Of a stretch of 40,996 nt of DNA, positions 6,430-14,868 are shown piece by piece. Under the pieces are notes generated by a model. The model was not told where the DNA came from. It did not search any database and worked only from the letters and a program-made list of their open reading frames with translations. Made by a program: the position numbers and the translations under genes. The stretch is taken from positions 1-40,996 of the forward strand of contig NZ_JBIPKI010000017.1 of assembly GCF_044068515.1 (NCBI RefSeq). Reading direction: 5' to 3'. Numbering within the stretch: the first letter of the stretch is position 1; each line of letters opens with the position of its first letter. Source of the DNA: Desulfurivibrio sp044068515. Lineage in GTDB: Bacteria > Desulfobacterota > Desulfobulbia > Desulfobulbales > Desulfurivibrionaceae.

Positions 6430-8169
6430 TCAATGTTTGGGGGCAGGAGGCTTGCGGCGATGGATGTTGAGTTTCTGCATTCTGGACTCCAGGGTCTTGG
6501 GGTTGATGCCCAAAGTCTCCGCCGCGCCACCCTTGCCGCTGACTCGCCAGCCGGTGCGGTCCAAGACCGCGACGATATGCTGTCTGTCCACCTCGTCCAA
6601 GGTCAGGGCAACTCCGGTCGGCTCAACATTGCCAAGGAACTTGGGCAGATCCAGCGTGAGCGCCTGACCGTCGGCCACGATCATCGCTCGCTCGATCACG
6701 TTGCGCAGCTCCCGGATATTGCCCGGCCAGGGATAGGCCTGGAGGGCCTCAAGGCATTGCCGCTGCATGGATTCTATCGGCTTGCCCATGGTTTTGCTGA
6801 ACTGCTGAACAAAAGACCAGGCCAGGGCCGCGATATCCTCACGGCGCTCGCGCAAAGGCGGTACGGTAATGGGAAAGACATTCAAGCGATAGTACATGTC
6901 CGCGCGAAAGCCGCCGGCGGCGACCAGGGCGCCCAGATCACGGTTGGTGGCGGCAACAACGCGGACGTTTACCTTGATGCTGCGGGAATCCCCCAATCGT
7001 TCGAACTCCCCTGTCTCGAGAACGCGTAGCAGCTTGGCCTGGAGATCTTGAGGCAGGGTATCAATCTCGTCCAGGAAGATGGTGGAATCGTTGGCCATCT
7101 CAAAACGACCGATCCGCCGGGCTATGGCCCCGGTGAAAGCCCCTTTTTCATGGCCGAACAGTTCACTCTCAATCAGGGTCGGGGGCAGGGCTGAGCAATT
7201 GACGATAATCATCAGGCGCTCCCGGCGGCGGCTCTGATTATGAAGGGCATGAGCGATCAGTTCCTTACCGGTGCCGGTCTCGCCCTGGATCAATACCGTC
7301 GAATCCGTCGGCGCCACCTGACTCACCTGCTTGAGGACGGTTCTGATCGCCGTGCTGTCGCCCACCATATTCAGATTGGCATAGATCTGGCCTATCTCTT
7401 CCCGCAGGTAAGTATTCTCTGCCCGCAACTGCTCCTTGAGTTGCTTGATGATTTCAAGCGCCTCCCGCAGCGAATCGGCGGTCTGCTTGCGTTCTTCGAT
7501 TTCCAGGGAAAGTTGCTCGTTGGTGCGGGTCAACTCGGCGGTCCGCTCATGAACCTTGTTGCCCATGATCTCTTGGGCAATTCGCATCGACTCCGCCAAC
7601 TGGTGTTGGCTGGTACCGTCGGTGATGGCGACGAAAAAACCCCCGGCCGAATTTTCATCGGGTTGGATGAGAATACTTTGCAGCTGGCCGAAAATAACTT
7701 CTCCGGTCTTTGTCCGGAGGGGGATTTCGCAGCGTTGCACCTCCTGCTTTTGTAAAACCTGGCCGAGATGATTACGGAGGATATCCTTTCCTGTCGCGGT
7801 GGCAACAAAACCGGCCAACGATTTGTTGGTCACCTGCTGCCGGTTCAGCCCCAATAATTGCGCCCCGGCGAAATTAATCTCCCGGATAAGCCCGTCTGAA
7901 TCGAGAGTAAAATAGCCCACAGGGGCAAAATCGTGGAGATTGGAGTACTTGTCCCGCGAGATTGCCAGCTTTTCCTGGGCTCGGCGCAGCTCGTCATTCT
8001 GCATCTTGAGCTCGATCTGATGGATTTCAAGTTCCTGCACCATCCTGAGCAGATCTTCCCGGGCCGGCAGGGTGCGCACCAGCTTACCTGCTTCACCCTG
8101 AAAGCTTTTTGGGGCCCGTTGTCTCAATTTCGCTGTGGCTGCCCGGCTATTTTGCGGTTTGTCCCCCAT
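6430..8169 (-). CDS. PAS-domain sigma-54-dependent activator (left copy)
   Basis: A 579-residue enhancer-binding protein. Order: helical lead with QELEIHQIELKMQNDELRR (about 45-63), PAS domain (about 72-185, DFAPVGYFTLDSDGLIREIN), coiled coil (about 195-262), AAA+ domain (about 268-500) with Walker A GETGTGKE (296-303), GAFTGA loop (343-348) and Walker B TIFLDE (363-368), then a Fis-type helix-turn-helix (about 546-572). GAFTGA is the loop that touches sigma-54 RNA polymerase. There is no receiver domain, so the PAS domain is presumably the sensor. The start at 8169 is chosen for GGAGGGAGG directly upstream; longer frames lack one. It is a paralogue of the activator at 14869-16593. Likely targets are the two type 1 palindrome promoters. 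Confidence 0.92.
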   Translation of the reverse strand: MGDKPQNSRAATAKLRQRAPKSFQGEAGKLVRTLPAREDLLRMVQELEIHQIELKMQNDELRRAQEKLAISRDKYSNLHDFAPVGYFTLDSDGLIREINFAGAQLLGLNRQQVTNKSLAGFVATATGKDILRNHLGQVLQKQEVQRCEIPLRTKTGEVIFGQLQSILIQPDENSAGGFFVAITDGTSQHQLAESMRIAQEIMGNKVHERTAELTRTNEQLSLEIEERKQTADSLREALEIIKQLKEQLRAENTYLREEIGQIYANLNMVGDSTAIRTVLKQVSQVAPTDSTVLIQGETGTGKELIAHALHNQSRRRERLMIIVNCSALPPTLIESELFGHEKGAFTGAIARRIGRFEMANDSTIFLDEIDTLPQDLQAKLLRVLETGEFERLGDSRSIKVNVRVVAATNRDLGALVAAGGFRADMYYRLNVFPITVPPLRERREDIAALAWSFVQQFSKTMGKPIESMQRQCLEALQAYPWPGNIRELRNVIERAMIVADGQALTLDLPKFLGNVEPTGVALTLDEVDRQHIVAVLDRTGWRVSGKGGAAETLGINPKTLESRMQKLNIHRRKPPAPKH

Positions 8170-8279
8170 TACGACCTCCCTCCAGGCCGGATTGCGACGG
8201 AGATTTTTCGACATACTTTGTTTTAAGGAGGGGCTATTCCCCGGCTGCGGGGTCATGGGAAAAAAGGTCACCCCGATCA

Positions 8280-8329
8280 GCAACACCTATTCACTGCTAT
8301 CTTCCCTCTAAAGAGTGTATAGGTGTTGC
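8280..8329. repeat. Long hairpin upstream of the left activator gene
   Basis: GCAACACCTAT (8280-8290) pairs perfectly with ATAGGTGTTGC (8319-8329), and after one mismatch CACT pairs with AGTG. It lies between the OmpA-type gene and the activator on the same strand. On the minus strand a run of six T follows about 13 bases after the stem, so it could be a weak terminator for the surface operon, or an operator for the activator gene. Confidence 0.55.
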
Positions 8330-8380
8330 CTGGATAAAGCAATTTAATGTCCTCCTGTTGTCTCAAAAGGGGTTACGGGA

Positions 8381-8458
8381 TCATCCAATCTTAATTATTC
8401 CGACGGCCAGCAAGCCCGCACAAAGTTTCATCGTCATGGTGCGTTGCGTTTTGGCCAT
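8381..8458 (-). CDS. Possible small protein just after the OmpA-type gene
   Basis: A 25-residue frame (MAKTQRTMTMKLCAGLLAVG, then IIKIG) starts about 10 bases after the OmpA-type stop codon with AGAGGA 6 bases upstream of the ATG. It has a basic start and a short hydrophobic stretch, like a truncated signal sequence. It may be a real small protein, or the start of a decayed exported protein. No family is recognised. Confidence 0.35.
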   Translation of the reverse strand: MAKTQRTMTMKLCAGLLAVGIIKIG

Positions 8459-8468
8459 GAACTTTCCT

Positions 8469-9530
8469 CTATTTAAAATCGATCTCAAAAATAACTCGCA
8501 TGTTGCTCCTGGCCGCCTTTGAATAAAGATCCTGGGGAGTAGCCTCATGCATCGCCGGCCGGGTTTGCCCGTAGCCGACGGTGGAAAGCCGGTCCGCGGC
8601 TATTATTCCCTCCTTGATCAGATAGTTACGAACCGTGTTGGCCCTCCTTTCGCTCAGGCGCTGATTGTACTCTTCGGTACCGGCGGCCGAGGTGTAACCG
8701 GCAATGCGAATCTGGGCCTTGGGATTTTTTTGCAATACTTCGATGTTTCTTTTCAGGATAACCTGAGCTTCCGGCGTAAGAGTGGCCTGGTCGAAGTCGA
8801 AATGGATATCCTCAAGGGCCAGCACAACAACCTTTTCCTCGACAATAACCGCAGTCAGTTGCTCGACCTCCGGTTTCTCGGCCAAAACCACTACCACCGG
8901 CGCTTCCGGCTCGGGGGCCGTAAGTGCCCTGCTGACCGGCTCCGGCGCAGCTCTTTTCCCGCCGAAGGTATAAGTCAAGCCCATGGTGACCCCGGCATTA
9001 TGGTAGGATTCCTGAAAAACTTCGGTAACGATATAATCTCTGAGATCCAGGCGAAAGGCGACCTTGTCGTTAACGGCATATTTCAAACCCGCACCGAAAT
9101 TAATGGTCGCCATATCCCCGGTGGCAATTCGCGGGCTGTAATGGGCGCCGCCAAACCCGGCCAGGACAAAGGGGGTCAACCTTCTTTCCGGGGTGAAATG
9201 ATAGAGCGCATTGAGGTGGTAGAAGGTGAGATCTACACGGTCCATGGGGCTGCGGTACTGACCCTCTTGCACTCCGGTTATGGTCGGGTCGTCAACCCGC
9301 GTCCGGATACGTTCGGCGCCGATTTCCAAGGCAAAATGCTCGGTAAAATTGTAGCCCAAACGAGCACCGAAGAGCGGCCGGTCTTTCAGGTTCTGGCCGG
9401 TTTCAAAGAAGTTGTAGCCGCCATAGAGCCCTAACTCGTAAGATTTTGCCCTGATTTCAGCGCCGGCGGCCATAGGGAAAAGAAGGCCCGCAATTCCGAC
9501 CAGCAGCATCGTTCGATATATTTTTTTCAT
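8469..9530 (-). CDS. OmpA-type outer-membrane protein with beta-barrel and peptidoglycan-binding domain
   Basis: A 353-residue protein: signal peptide (about 1-24, LLVGIAGLLFPMAAGA), beta-barrel of the OMP_b-brl/OmpA type (about 30-195, opening YELGLYGGYNFFETG and closing with the VTMGLTYTFGGK strand), a Pro/Glu/Val-rich linker (about 196-235), and an OmpA C-terminal domain (about 238-353). The last contains IHFDFDQATLTPEAQ and LSERRANTVRNYLI, with the Asp/Arg residues that bind peptidoglycan. It should anchor the outer membrane to the cell wall. The start at 9530 is chosen because the signal peptide begins there and GGGGAG precedes it. It follows the ice-binding lipoprotein gene by 85 bases on the same strand and probably shares its promoter. 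Confidence 0.9.
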   Translation of the reverse strand: MKKIYRTMLLVGIAGLLFPMAAGAEIRAKSYELGLYGGYNFFETGQNLKDRPLFGARLGYNFTEHFALEIGAERIRTRVDDPTITGVQEGQYRSPMDRVDLTFYHLNALYHFTPERRLTPFVLAGFGGAHYSPRIATGDMATINFGAGLKYAVNDKVAFRLDLRDYIVTEVFQESYHNAGVTMGLTYTFGGKRAAPEPVSRALTAPEPEAPVVVVLAEKPEVEQLTAVIVEEKVVVLALEDIHFDFDQATLTPEAQVILKRNIEVLQKNPKAQIRIAGYTSAAGTEEYNQRLSERRANTVRNYLIKEGIIAADRLSTVGYGQTRPAMHEATPQDLYSKAARSNMRVIFEIDFK

Positions 9531-9568
9531 TGGTTCAGCTCCCCTGTTATTTTTGTAACTTTTTGCTA

Positions 9569-9606
9569 AGCAGGCAGGCTTGGCGTCTCCGCCCTGCCTG
9601 CCTGCT
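9569..9606. repeat. Strong hairpin between the ice-binding and OmpA-type genes
   Basis: AGCAGGCAGGC (9569-9579) and GCCTGCCTGCT (9596-9606) are perfect 11-bp arms, with a second small stem GGCG/CGCC inside the loop. No T-run follows on the minus strand, so it is more likely an mRNA-stability or attenuation element lowering or separating expression of the downstream gene than a full terminator. Confidence 0.6.
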
Positions 9607-9615
9607 ATTAACCTG

Positions 9616-11490
9616 CTACTGGCAAGTGGAAGGCGCGTTAGTATCCCCCGGCACCGAGACGACGTTGGAGTCGAAGACAAACGCTCCATCGGTAAAGGCC
9701 CCGGCAAACAAGCGGCCGCAGGAGGTGGCTTGGGTGTTCATGGTGACACTGGCATAGGCCAGGACATTGCCCTGCCAGATCGTGTTGGTGCCAAGGGTGG
9801 CGGAGGAGCCGACCTGCCACCAGACATTGGAGGCCTTGGCCTCACCCACCAGAAGGATCCGCGCATTGGGAGCGGTGCCGATGGTGGAGGCCGACTGGAA
9901 GACAAAGGAGGCATCGGGGTCGCCCTGGGCGTCCAGGGTGAGGTCGCCGGTGATCAGGATTGAGGTGTTGGAGGTATAAACCCCGGGATAAAAGAGGTTA
10001 TCTCCCTCCACGAGAGCATTCCCCACCGGTGCTCCCAAGGTTTCGCCGGCGGCGATCGAGGTCCCCCCCGGCATATTGGCGGGGGTGAGGGCAAGATAGG
10101 CGGCCCGCAGATCATCGGTGACCGCCTGGGCGGTGGTGGTGTCCGGATATTGGGTGGTAACCACCTCGCCGCTGATGGTGGGAGCGGCTCCGCCGCAAAG
10201 GCCGAAACCGCCGGTGTGATCAACCTCGACCGCGTTACAGGTGGCGTTGGGATTCAGGACCGCGTCACCGTGGATATCGGTTATGGGCTCGGTGAGGGTG
10301 TTGGTTACTCCGGCGGTGGCAGCAATCCCGAAAGTCGAGGCCAAGCCAAGATTAACGGCCGCGGGCGGCAAAACCTCGCTGGCGGTGGTAAAGCTCCAGA
10401 CATAGTCGCTGGCCTCACCCGATAACCCCGTATTGCCTTCCAGTTGGTTGCCGGCCAGGTCGGTTGCTCCGGTGGTGATGGTTGCTGTATAGGGGGTGTC
10501 GGGAGCAAAATCGTTCAAAGGGGCAAAGGTTGCGATTTTGGTTAAAGGAGCATAGGAGACCGTTCCTCCAGGTATGGGGAAACCGGCCCCGGTAACCGTG
10601 AAGGTCGCGGTGGTCAGAGTCAGAGGGTCCATCGCCTCGCTGAAGGTGGCGTAAACCCGGTTGTTGAGGGCCACTCCGGTGGCAAGATCGGCCGGCTCTA
10701 CCAAAGTTACGGTAGGCCTGGTGGTATCCAGCTCCACCCCGGTGGTAAAGCTCCAGACATGATCGGCGGCCAGGGCGTTGCCGGCCAGATCTTCGGCCCC
10801 GGTGGTCACCGTGGCGGTGTAGGTGGTAAAAAAGTCGAGAACGCTGTCGGGCGTGAAAACCCCGGTTACTCCGGAATAGACCAAGGTGCCGGGCACGGCG
10901 TTGGTTCCCTGCATCAGGGTAAAGGTGCTGGTGGTGATGGTCAGGGGGTCCATCGCCTCGCTGAAGGTGGCGCTGACCTTGGTGTTGATCGTCACCCCGC
11001 TGTCACCATCGCCGGGCACGGTGAGGATCACCGTGGGAGCAGTGGTATCCAGGGCCGCACCAGTGGTAAAGCTCCAGACAAAATCTTCGGCCAGAGCGGT
11101 GCCGGCCAGATCCCTGGCCCCGGTGGTCACCGTGGCGGTGTAGGTGGTGTTGGCGGCAAGATTGGCGGCCGGGGTAAAAACTGCGGTTACACCGGTGTAA
11201 GCCACCGTCCCCGCCACAACCGTTGTCCCTTGTCTCACGCTAAAGGTTTCGGAGTTGATGGTTGCGGGCGCCATCTGTTTGCTGAAGGTGGCGCTGACCT
11301 TGATGTTGAGCGCAACCCCGCTGTTACCATGGCCGGGCACCGTGAGGGTCACCGTGGGCGGTTCCTGCCCTTCCCCCTCTTCCCCGATCCAGTGGTTGGT
11401 TTCCAATCCACCACTGCAACTGGTAATCAGAAAAACACTGCAAATTAAAACGAACATCAAATAAAATTGTCGATAATTAAAATTTTCCAT
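9616..11490 (-). CDS. Lipoprotein with three Ig-like repeats and a C-terminal ice-binding (DUF3494) domain
   Basis: A 624-residue surface lipoprotein. The N-terminus has a hydrophobic signal and a lipobox, LITSC, with the modified cysteine near residue 25. Three Ig-like repeats of the SbsA/Big_5 kind follow (about 44-146, 147-252, 253-370), each with PTVTLTVP/VEP...SGVA, SATFSEAMDP and YTATVTTGA.DLAGN...WSFTT. The last 245 residues match the DUF3494 ice-binding-like beta-solenoid (LGLASTFGIAATAGVTNT, DIHGDAVLNP, LVGEAKASNVWWQVGSSATLG, CGRLFAGAFTDGAF). Such domains bind ice or act as adhesins. The start has AAGGAGG upstream. A sigma-54-type promoter and palindrome lie 180-330 bp upstream. Ice binding is family-based; adhesion is the main alternative. 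Confidence 0.88.
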   Translation of the reverse strand: MENFNYRQFYLMFVLICSVFLITSCSGGLETNHWIGEEGEGQEPPTVTLTVPGHGNSGVALNIKVSATFSKQMAPATINSETFSVRQGTTVVAGTVAYTGVTAVFTPAANLAANTTYTATVTTGARDLAGTALAEDFVWSFTTGAALDTTAPTVILTVPGDGDSGVTINTKVSATFSEAMDPLTITTSTFTLMQGTNAVPGTLVYSGVTGVFTPDSVLDFFTTYTATVTTGAEDLAGNALAADHVWSFTTGVELDTTRPTVTLVEPADLATGVALNNRVYATFSEAMDPLTLTTATFTVTGAGFPIPGGTVSYAPLTKIATFAPLNDFAPDTPYTATITTGATDLAGNQLEGNTGLSGEASDYVWSFTTASEVLPPAAVNLGLASTFGIAATAGVTNTLTEPITDIHGDAVLNPNATCNAVEVDHTGGFGLCGGAAPTISGEVVTTQYPDTTTAQAVTDDLRAAYLALTPANMPGGTSIAAGETLGAPVGNALVEGDNLFYPGVYTSNTSILITGDLTLDAQGDPDASFVFQSASTIGTAPNARILLVGEAKASNVWWQVGSSATLGTNTIWQGNVLAYASVTMNTQATSCGRLFAGAFTDGAFVFDSNVVSVPGDTNAPSTCQ

Positions 11491-11673
11491 TTGCTATCCT
11501 CCTTGCTGACAGGCTTCAGATTGAAACTACACCTTGATACTACACAATATGGCATAATGTATTGATCAACCCTCCTCTCTATGTTTACAGATCAATTGAC
11601 CATCATTATTGAAGACGGAAAGAAAGCTGGAAAATTAATGAAGAATATCTGCAATTAACACACAATTTGTGTC

Positions 11674-11691
11674 AGCAGAATTCATGCCAGG
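11674..11691 (-). promoter_or_regulatory. Sigma-54 (-24/-12) promoter for the ice-binding/OmpA operon
   Basis: On the minus strand CCTGGCATGAATTCTGCT has GG and GC ten bases apart. It shares the unusual ATTCTGCT -12 side with the promoter at 6254-6238. It faces the lipoprotein gene, leaving a leader of roughly 170 bases. Confidence 0.65.
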
Positions 11692-11794
11692 AATTTCAAT
11701 TGGGGAGATATTAGAGCTACTAGCCTGAAAACTCGCGGAAACTTTTTTGGCAAAATGGGGGGGAGGGTGAGCATGTCTTGGGGAAGGGATGTCT

Positions 11795-11824
11795 GAAATA
11801 TCCGGAATCTCCTGGTATTTCAGG
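11795..11824. promoter_or_regulatory. Predicted upstream activator site, type 1, copy B
   Basis: GAAATATCCGGA (11795-11806) is mirrored by GAAATACCAGGA (11821-11810), 10 of 12 positions, with a 3-base gap. The wider region folds further (ATCCGGAA at 11800-11807 with TTCCGGAT at 11828-11835). It lies about 120 bp upstream of the promoter at 11691-11674 and matches the site at 6356-6385. Confidence 0.65.
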
Positions 11825-11835
11825 AATTTCCGGAT

Positions 11836-12138
11836 GGTGATCCTGGCCATAAACTGGAGGCCCAGCGACTGAAGGTGCGAAATTTCTGGCCCCGGTGGTG
11901 TTTATTGACCAGTGAGTCAAATTCATGTCTCGGCAGAAATGCAGCAATGTGCCAGGAGATTGTGCTATGATGGAACAAGGCTCGCATCCCCTTATGTTGA
12001 AAAGTATTTTGGCAAATTGCTTATGCTGACAAAGCGTCAGTTCGACGCTTCGCCTCGAGGCCCACCCTGCTTGATTGAAAGCCGGCGCCTGGGCGACAAA
12101 CCATGCAGATACTTAATTAAAACCCGATAAATCTCGTC
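11836..12138. other. Intergenic region upstream of the CheB-CheR gene
   Basis: About 300 bases between the type 1 palindrome and the plus-strand sensor gene. It must hold the promoter of that gene, but no convincing sigma-70 or correctly spaced sigma-54 boxes are seen on the plus strand. The ATG at 12139 has no clear ribosome site. Confidence 0.4.
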
Positions 12139-14775
12139 ATGAAGAAACGACTGAAAAAACCGGCCAAAAGCACTGAACAAACCAGGCTTGCCGTGGAAGA
12201 CGCCCCGGTGGCGCAAGAAAGTTCCTTGTTTCCCATCGTCGGCCTCGGCGCTTCCGCCGGCGGGCTGGAGGCAATGTTGCAGTTTCTGCGGCATGGCCCG
12301 GAAAACAGCGGCATGGCCTTTGTCGTCGTCCAGCATCTCGACCCAAACCACAAAGGGCTCTTGCCTGAACTCCTTCAGCGCGCCACCGGCATGGAAGTTT
12401 TACAGGTTAGGGACCGGATGGAGGTCAAGCCAAACTGCGTCTATGTGATCCCCCCCAACAAGGACATGTCAATTCTGCATGGCAAGCTGCATCTGTTCGC
12501 GCCGACAGCGCCCCGCGGCCTGCGGCTGCCCATAGATTTTTTCCTCCGCTCCCTGGCCGAGGACCGGCGGGAGCAAAGCATCGGGGTCATCCTTTCCGGC
12601 ATGGGCTCGGACGGCACCATGGGCCTGCGGGCAATCAAGGAGAAGGCTGGCGTGGCGCTGGTGCAGGAGCCCTCCTCGGCCAAGTTCGACAGCATGCCCC
12701 GCAGCGCCATCGATGCCGGCCTGGCCGACCTGGTTGCCCCGGCGGAAGAGCTGCCCGGCAAGATCATCGGCTATCTGCGTCATGCCCGTATTATCAAGAC
12801 CGCTACCCCCCTGGAGGTGAAAGAGCGGAGCGCCCTGGAGAAGGTTGTCATCCTGTTGCGCGCCAAAACCGGCCACGACTTTTCGATGTATAAGAAGACC
12901 ACCATCTATCGCCGGATCGAGCGGCGCATGGGCATCCACCAGATCGACCGGATCGCCGCCTACGTCCGCTACTTGCAGGAAAATCCCCAGGAGGTGGAAC
13001 TTCTTTTCAAGGAACTGTTGATCGGCGTGACCAGTTTTTTTCGCGATCCGGCGGCCTGGGAGCAACTCCGGGAAAAAGCCATCCCGGCACTCCTGGAGGG
13101 CCACCCAACCGGCCGGTTGCTACGGGCCTGGTCGGCCGGCTGTTCGACCGGGGAGGAGGTCTATTCGCTGGCCATAGTCCTTAAGGAAGCACTGAGCCAA
13201 ATCAAGCCCAAAGCCGGTTACACTATCCAGATTTTCGCCACCGACCTCGACCGGGATGCCATCGACAAAGCTCGTCATGGCTTCTATCCGGACAACATCG
13301 CCGCGGATGTCTCAGTCGAACGCCTTGATCGGTTTTTCATCCCCGAAGAAAACGGCTACCGGATCGGCAAGGAAATCCGGGATATGGTGACCTTCGCCAC
13401 GCAGAACGTCATCATGGACCCACCCTTCACCAAACTGGATATCCTCGTCTGCCGCAACCTGTTGATCTACTTGACCCCGGAACTTCAGAAGAAACTGCTG
13501 CCGCTTTTTCACTACAGTCTTAATCCCAGTGGGATACTTTTTCTGGGGAGCGCGGAGACGGTCAGCTCCCACACCAATCTGTTCGCGCCCCTGAACCTCA
13601 AGTCACGGCTCTTCCGGCGGCGCGAATCGGTCCCGCCGATCACCCCAGTCGAGTTTCCCGCCTCGTTTGTCCCCGCCCAACCTGAACTGCCCAAGGAGCA
13701 GACGATTTTGAAATCCACCGCCAATCTCCAGTCCCTCTCGGACCAGGTGCTGTTGCAGCACTTTGGCCCACCCGCCGTGCTGGTCAACGAGCAGGGCGAC
13801 ATCATCTACATCAGCGGACGAACCGGCAAATACCTGGAGCCGGCGGCCGGCAAGGCCAACTGGAATATTTTCGCCATGGCCCGTGACGGGCTCCGGTTCG
13901 AGCTGGGGATCGCCTTCCAAAAGGCTTTCCGGCAGAAAGAAGCGATCACCGTCAAGGGGCTCAGGGTCGGCGGCGAGGGCGGCATTTCGCACGTCGATCT
14001 CACCGTCCTGGCGATTAAGGAGCCGGATGCGTTGCGGGACATGGCGATGATCGTATTCAACGACGTGCCGGCCCCCGTGGCAAAGAAAGCGCCCGGACGC
14101 TCCCGTACCGCGGCTGCCAACAACGCCAGGGTGATCGAACTGGAGGATAAACTCCAACAAATGCATGAGGAAACGCGCATGCTCCAGGAGGAAATGCAAT
14201 CCTCGCAGGAAGAACTTAAATCGACCAACGAGGAGTTGCAGTCCACCAACGAGGAGCTGCAGTCCACCAACGAGGAACTGACCACCTCACGGGAGGAGTT
14301 GCAGTCCCTGAACGAAGAGCTGCAAACCGTGAACGCCGAGCAACAGTCCAAAATGGAAGAGCTGGCGGGAATCAATGACGACATGCGCAACCTGCTCAAC
14401 AGCACGGAAATCGTCACCGTGTTTCTAGACAACGAGCTTCGCATCAAGCGCTTTACCCCCGGAGCGGACAAACTATTCAAGCTGATCCCCGGCGATGTCG
14501 GGCGGCCGCTTACCGACATCGTCAACGAGCTGTTTTATCCCGGGATGAGCGACGATGTGCAGGAGGTGCTGCGGACGCTGACCTTTTCGGAAAAGCAGAT
14601 CGCCGCCACCAACGAACGCTGGTTTACAGTGCGCATCATGCCATACCGTACTGTTGAGGACGTCATCTCTGGGGTGGTGATCACCTTCGCCGACATCACC
14701 GCCGCCAAGCAGTTGGAAGCGGAACTGCGCGAGGAGATCGCCAGACTCAAGGCACAACTCAGGGCCAGGAGTTAG
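12139..14775 (+). CDS. CheB-CheR-PAS fusion sensory protein
   Basis: An 878-residue fusion. A CheB methylesterase domain (about 30-215) has the catalytic Ser in GLGASAGG (residue 39), His in VVQHLDP and Asp in SGMGSDGT. A CheR methyltransferase follows (about 220-490) with FFRDPAAWEQL, the SAM loop RAWSAGCSTGEEVYSLA and DPPFTKLDILVCRNLLIYL. Next is a long coiled coil (about 655-745) made of SSQEELKSTNEELQSTNEEL-type repeats, then a PAS domain (about 750-865, MEELAGINDDMRNLLNSTEI). Such fusions act in non-flagellar signal pathways, with the coiled coil and PAS carrying the signal. There are no chemotaxis genes here. The neighbour 93 bases downstream is a PAS-sigma-54 activator, so this protein probably feeds that regulator. 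It looks intact. Confidence 0.92.
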   Translation: MKKRLKKPAKSTEQTRLAVEDAPVAQESSLFPIVGLGASAGGLEAMLQFLRHGPENSGMAFVVVQHLDPNHKGLLPELLQRATGMEVLQVRDRMEVKPNCVYVIPPNKDMSILHGKLHLFAPTAPRGLRLPIDFFLRSLAEDRREQSIGVILSGMGSDGTMGLRAIKEKAGVALVQEPSSAKFDSMPRSAIDAGLADLVAPAEELPGKIIGYLRHARIIKTATPLEVKERSALEKVVILLRAKTGHDFSMYKKTTIYRRIERRMGIHQIDRIAAYVRYLQENPQEVELLFKELLIGVTSFFRDPAAWEQLREKAIPALLEGHPTGRLLRAWSAGCSTGEEVYSLAIVLKEALSQIKPKAGYTIQIFATDLDRDAIDKARHGFYPDNIAADVSVERLDRFFIPEENGYRIGKEIRDMVTFATQNVIMDPPFTKLDILVCRNLLIYLTPELQKKLLPLFHYSLNPSGILFLGSAETVSSHTNLFAPLNLKSRLFRRRESVPPITPVEFPASFVPAQPELPKEQTILKSTANLQSLSDQVLLQHFGPPAVLVNEQGDIIYISGRTGKYLEPAAGKANWNIFAMARDGLRFELGIAFQKAFRQKEAITVKGLRVGGEGGISHVDLTVLAIKEPDALRDMAMIVFNDVPAPVAKKAPGRSRTAAANNARVIELEDKLQQMHEETRMLQEEMQSSQEELKSTNEELQSTNEELQSTNEELTTSREELQSLNEELQTVNAEQQSKMEELAGINDDMRNLLNSTEIVTVFLDNELRIKRFTPGADKLFKLIPGDVGRPLTDIVNELFYPGMSDDVQEVLRTLTFSEKQIAATNERWFTVRIMPYRTVEDVISGVVITFADITAAKQLEAELREEIARLKAQLRARS

Positions 14776-14868
14776 CTGAGCGGACAATCAGCAACCGCGG
14801 GAAGACGTCGCTGGCGAAATTATTTGCATTACGCATGCAGTTGAAAGGGTTTAAGGCGGAGGTTGATC

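Noticed and set aside
8338..8352. GGACATTAAATTGCT on the minus strand as a sigma-54 promoter of the left activator
   Set aside because: Spacing is right, but TGGCAC is replaced by AGGACA and no palindrome lies upstream.
11941..11957. A TGGCAC...TGCA sequence on the minus strand as a sigma-54 promoter
   Set aside because: GG and GC are nine bases apart instead of ten, which sigma-54 does not normally tolerate.
14810..14828. TGGCGAAATTATTTGCA as a sigma-54 promoter of the right activator gene
   Set aside because: Spacing is eleven bases and the -24 box is imperfect.
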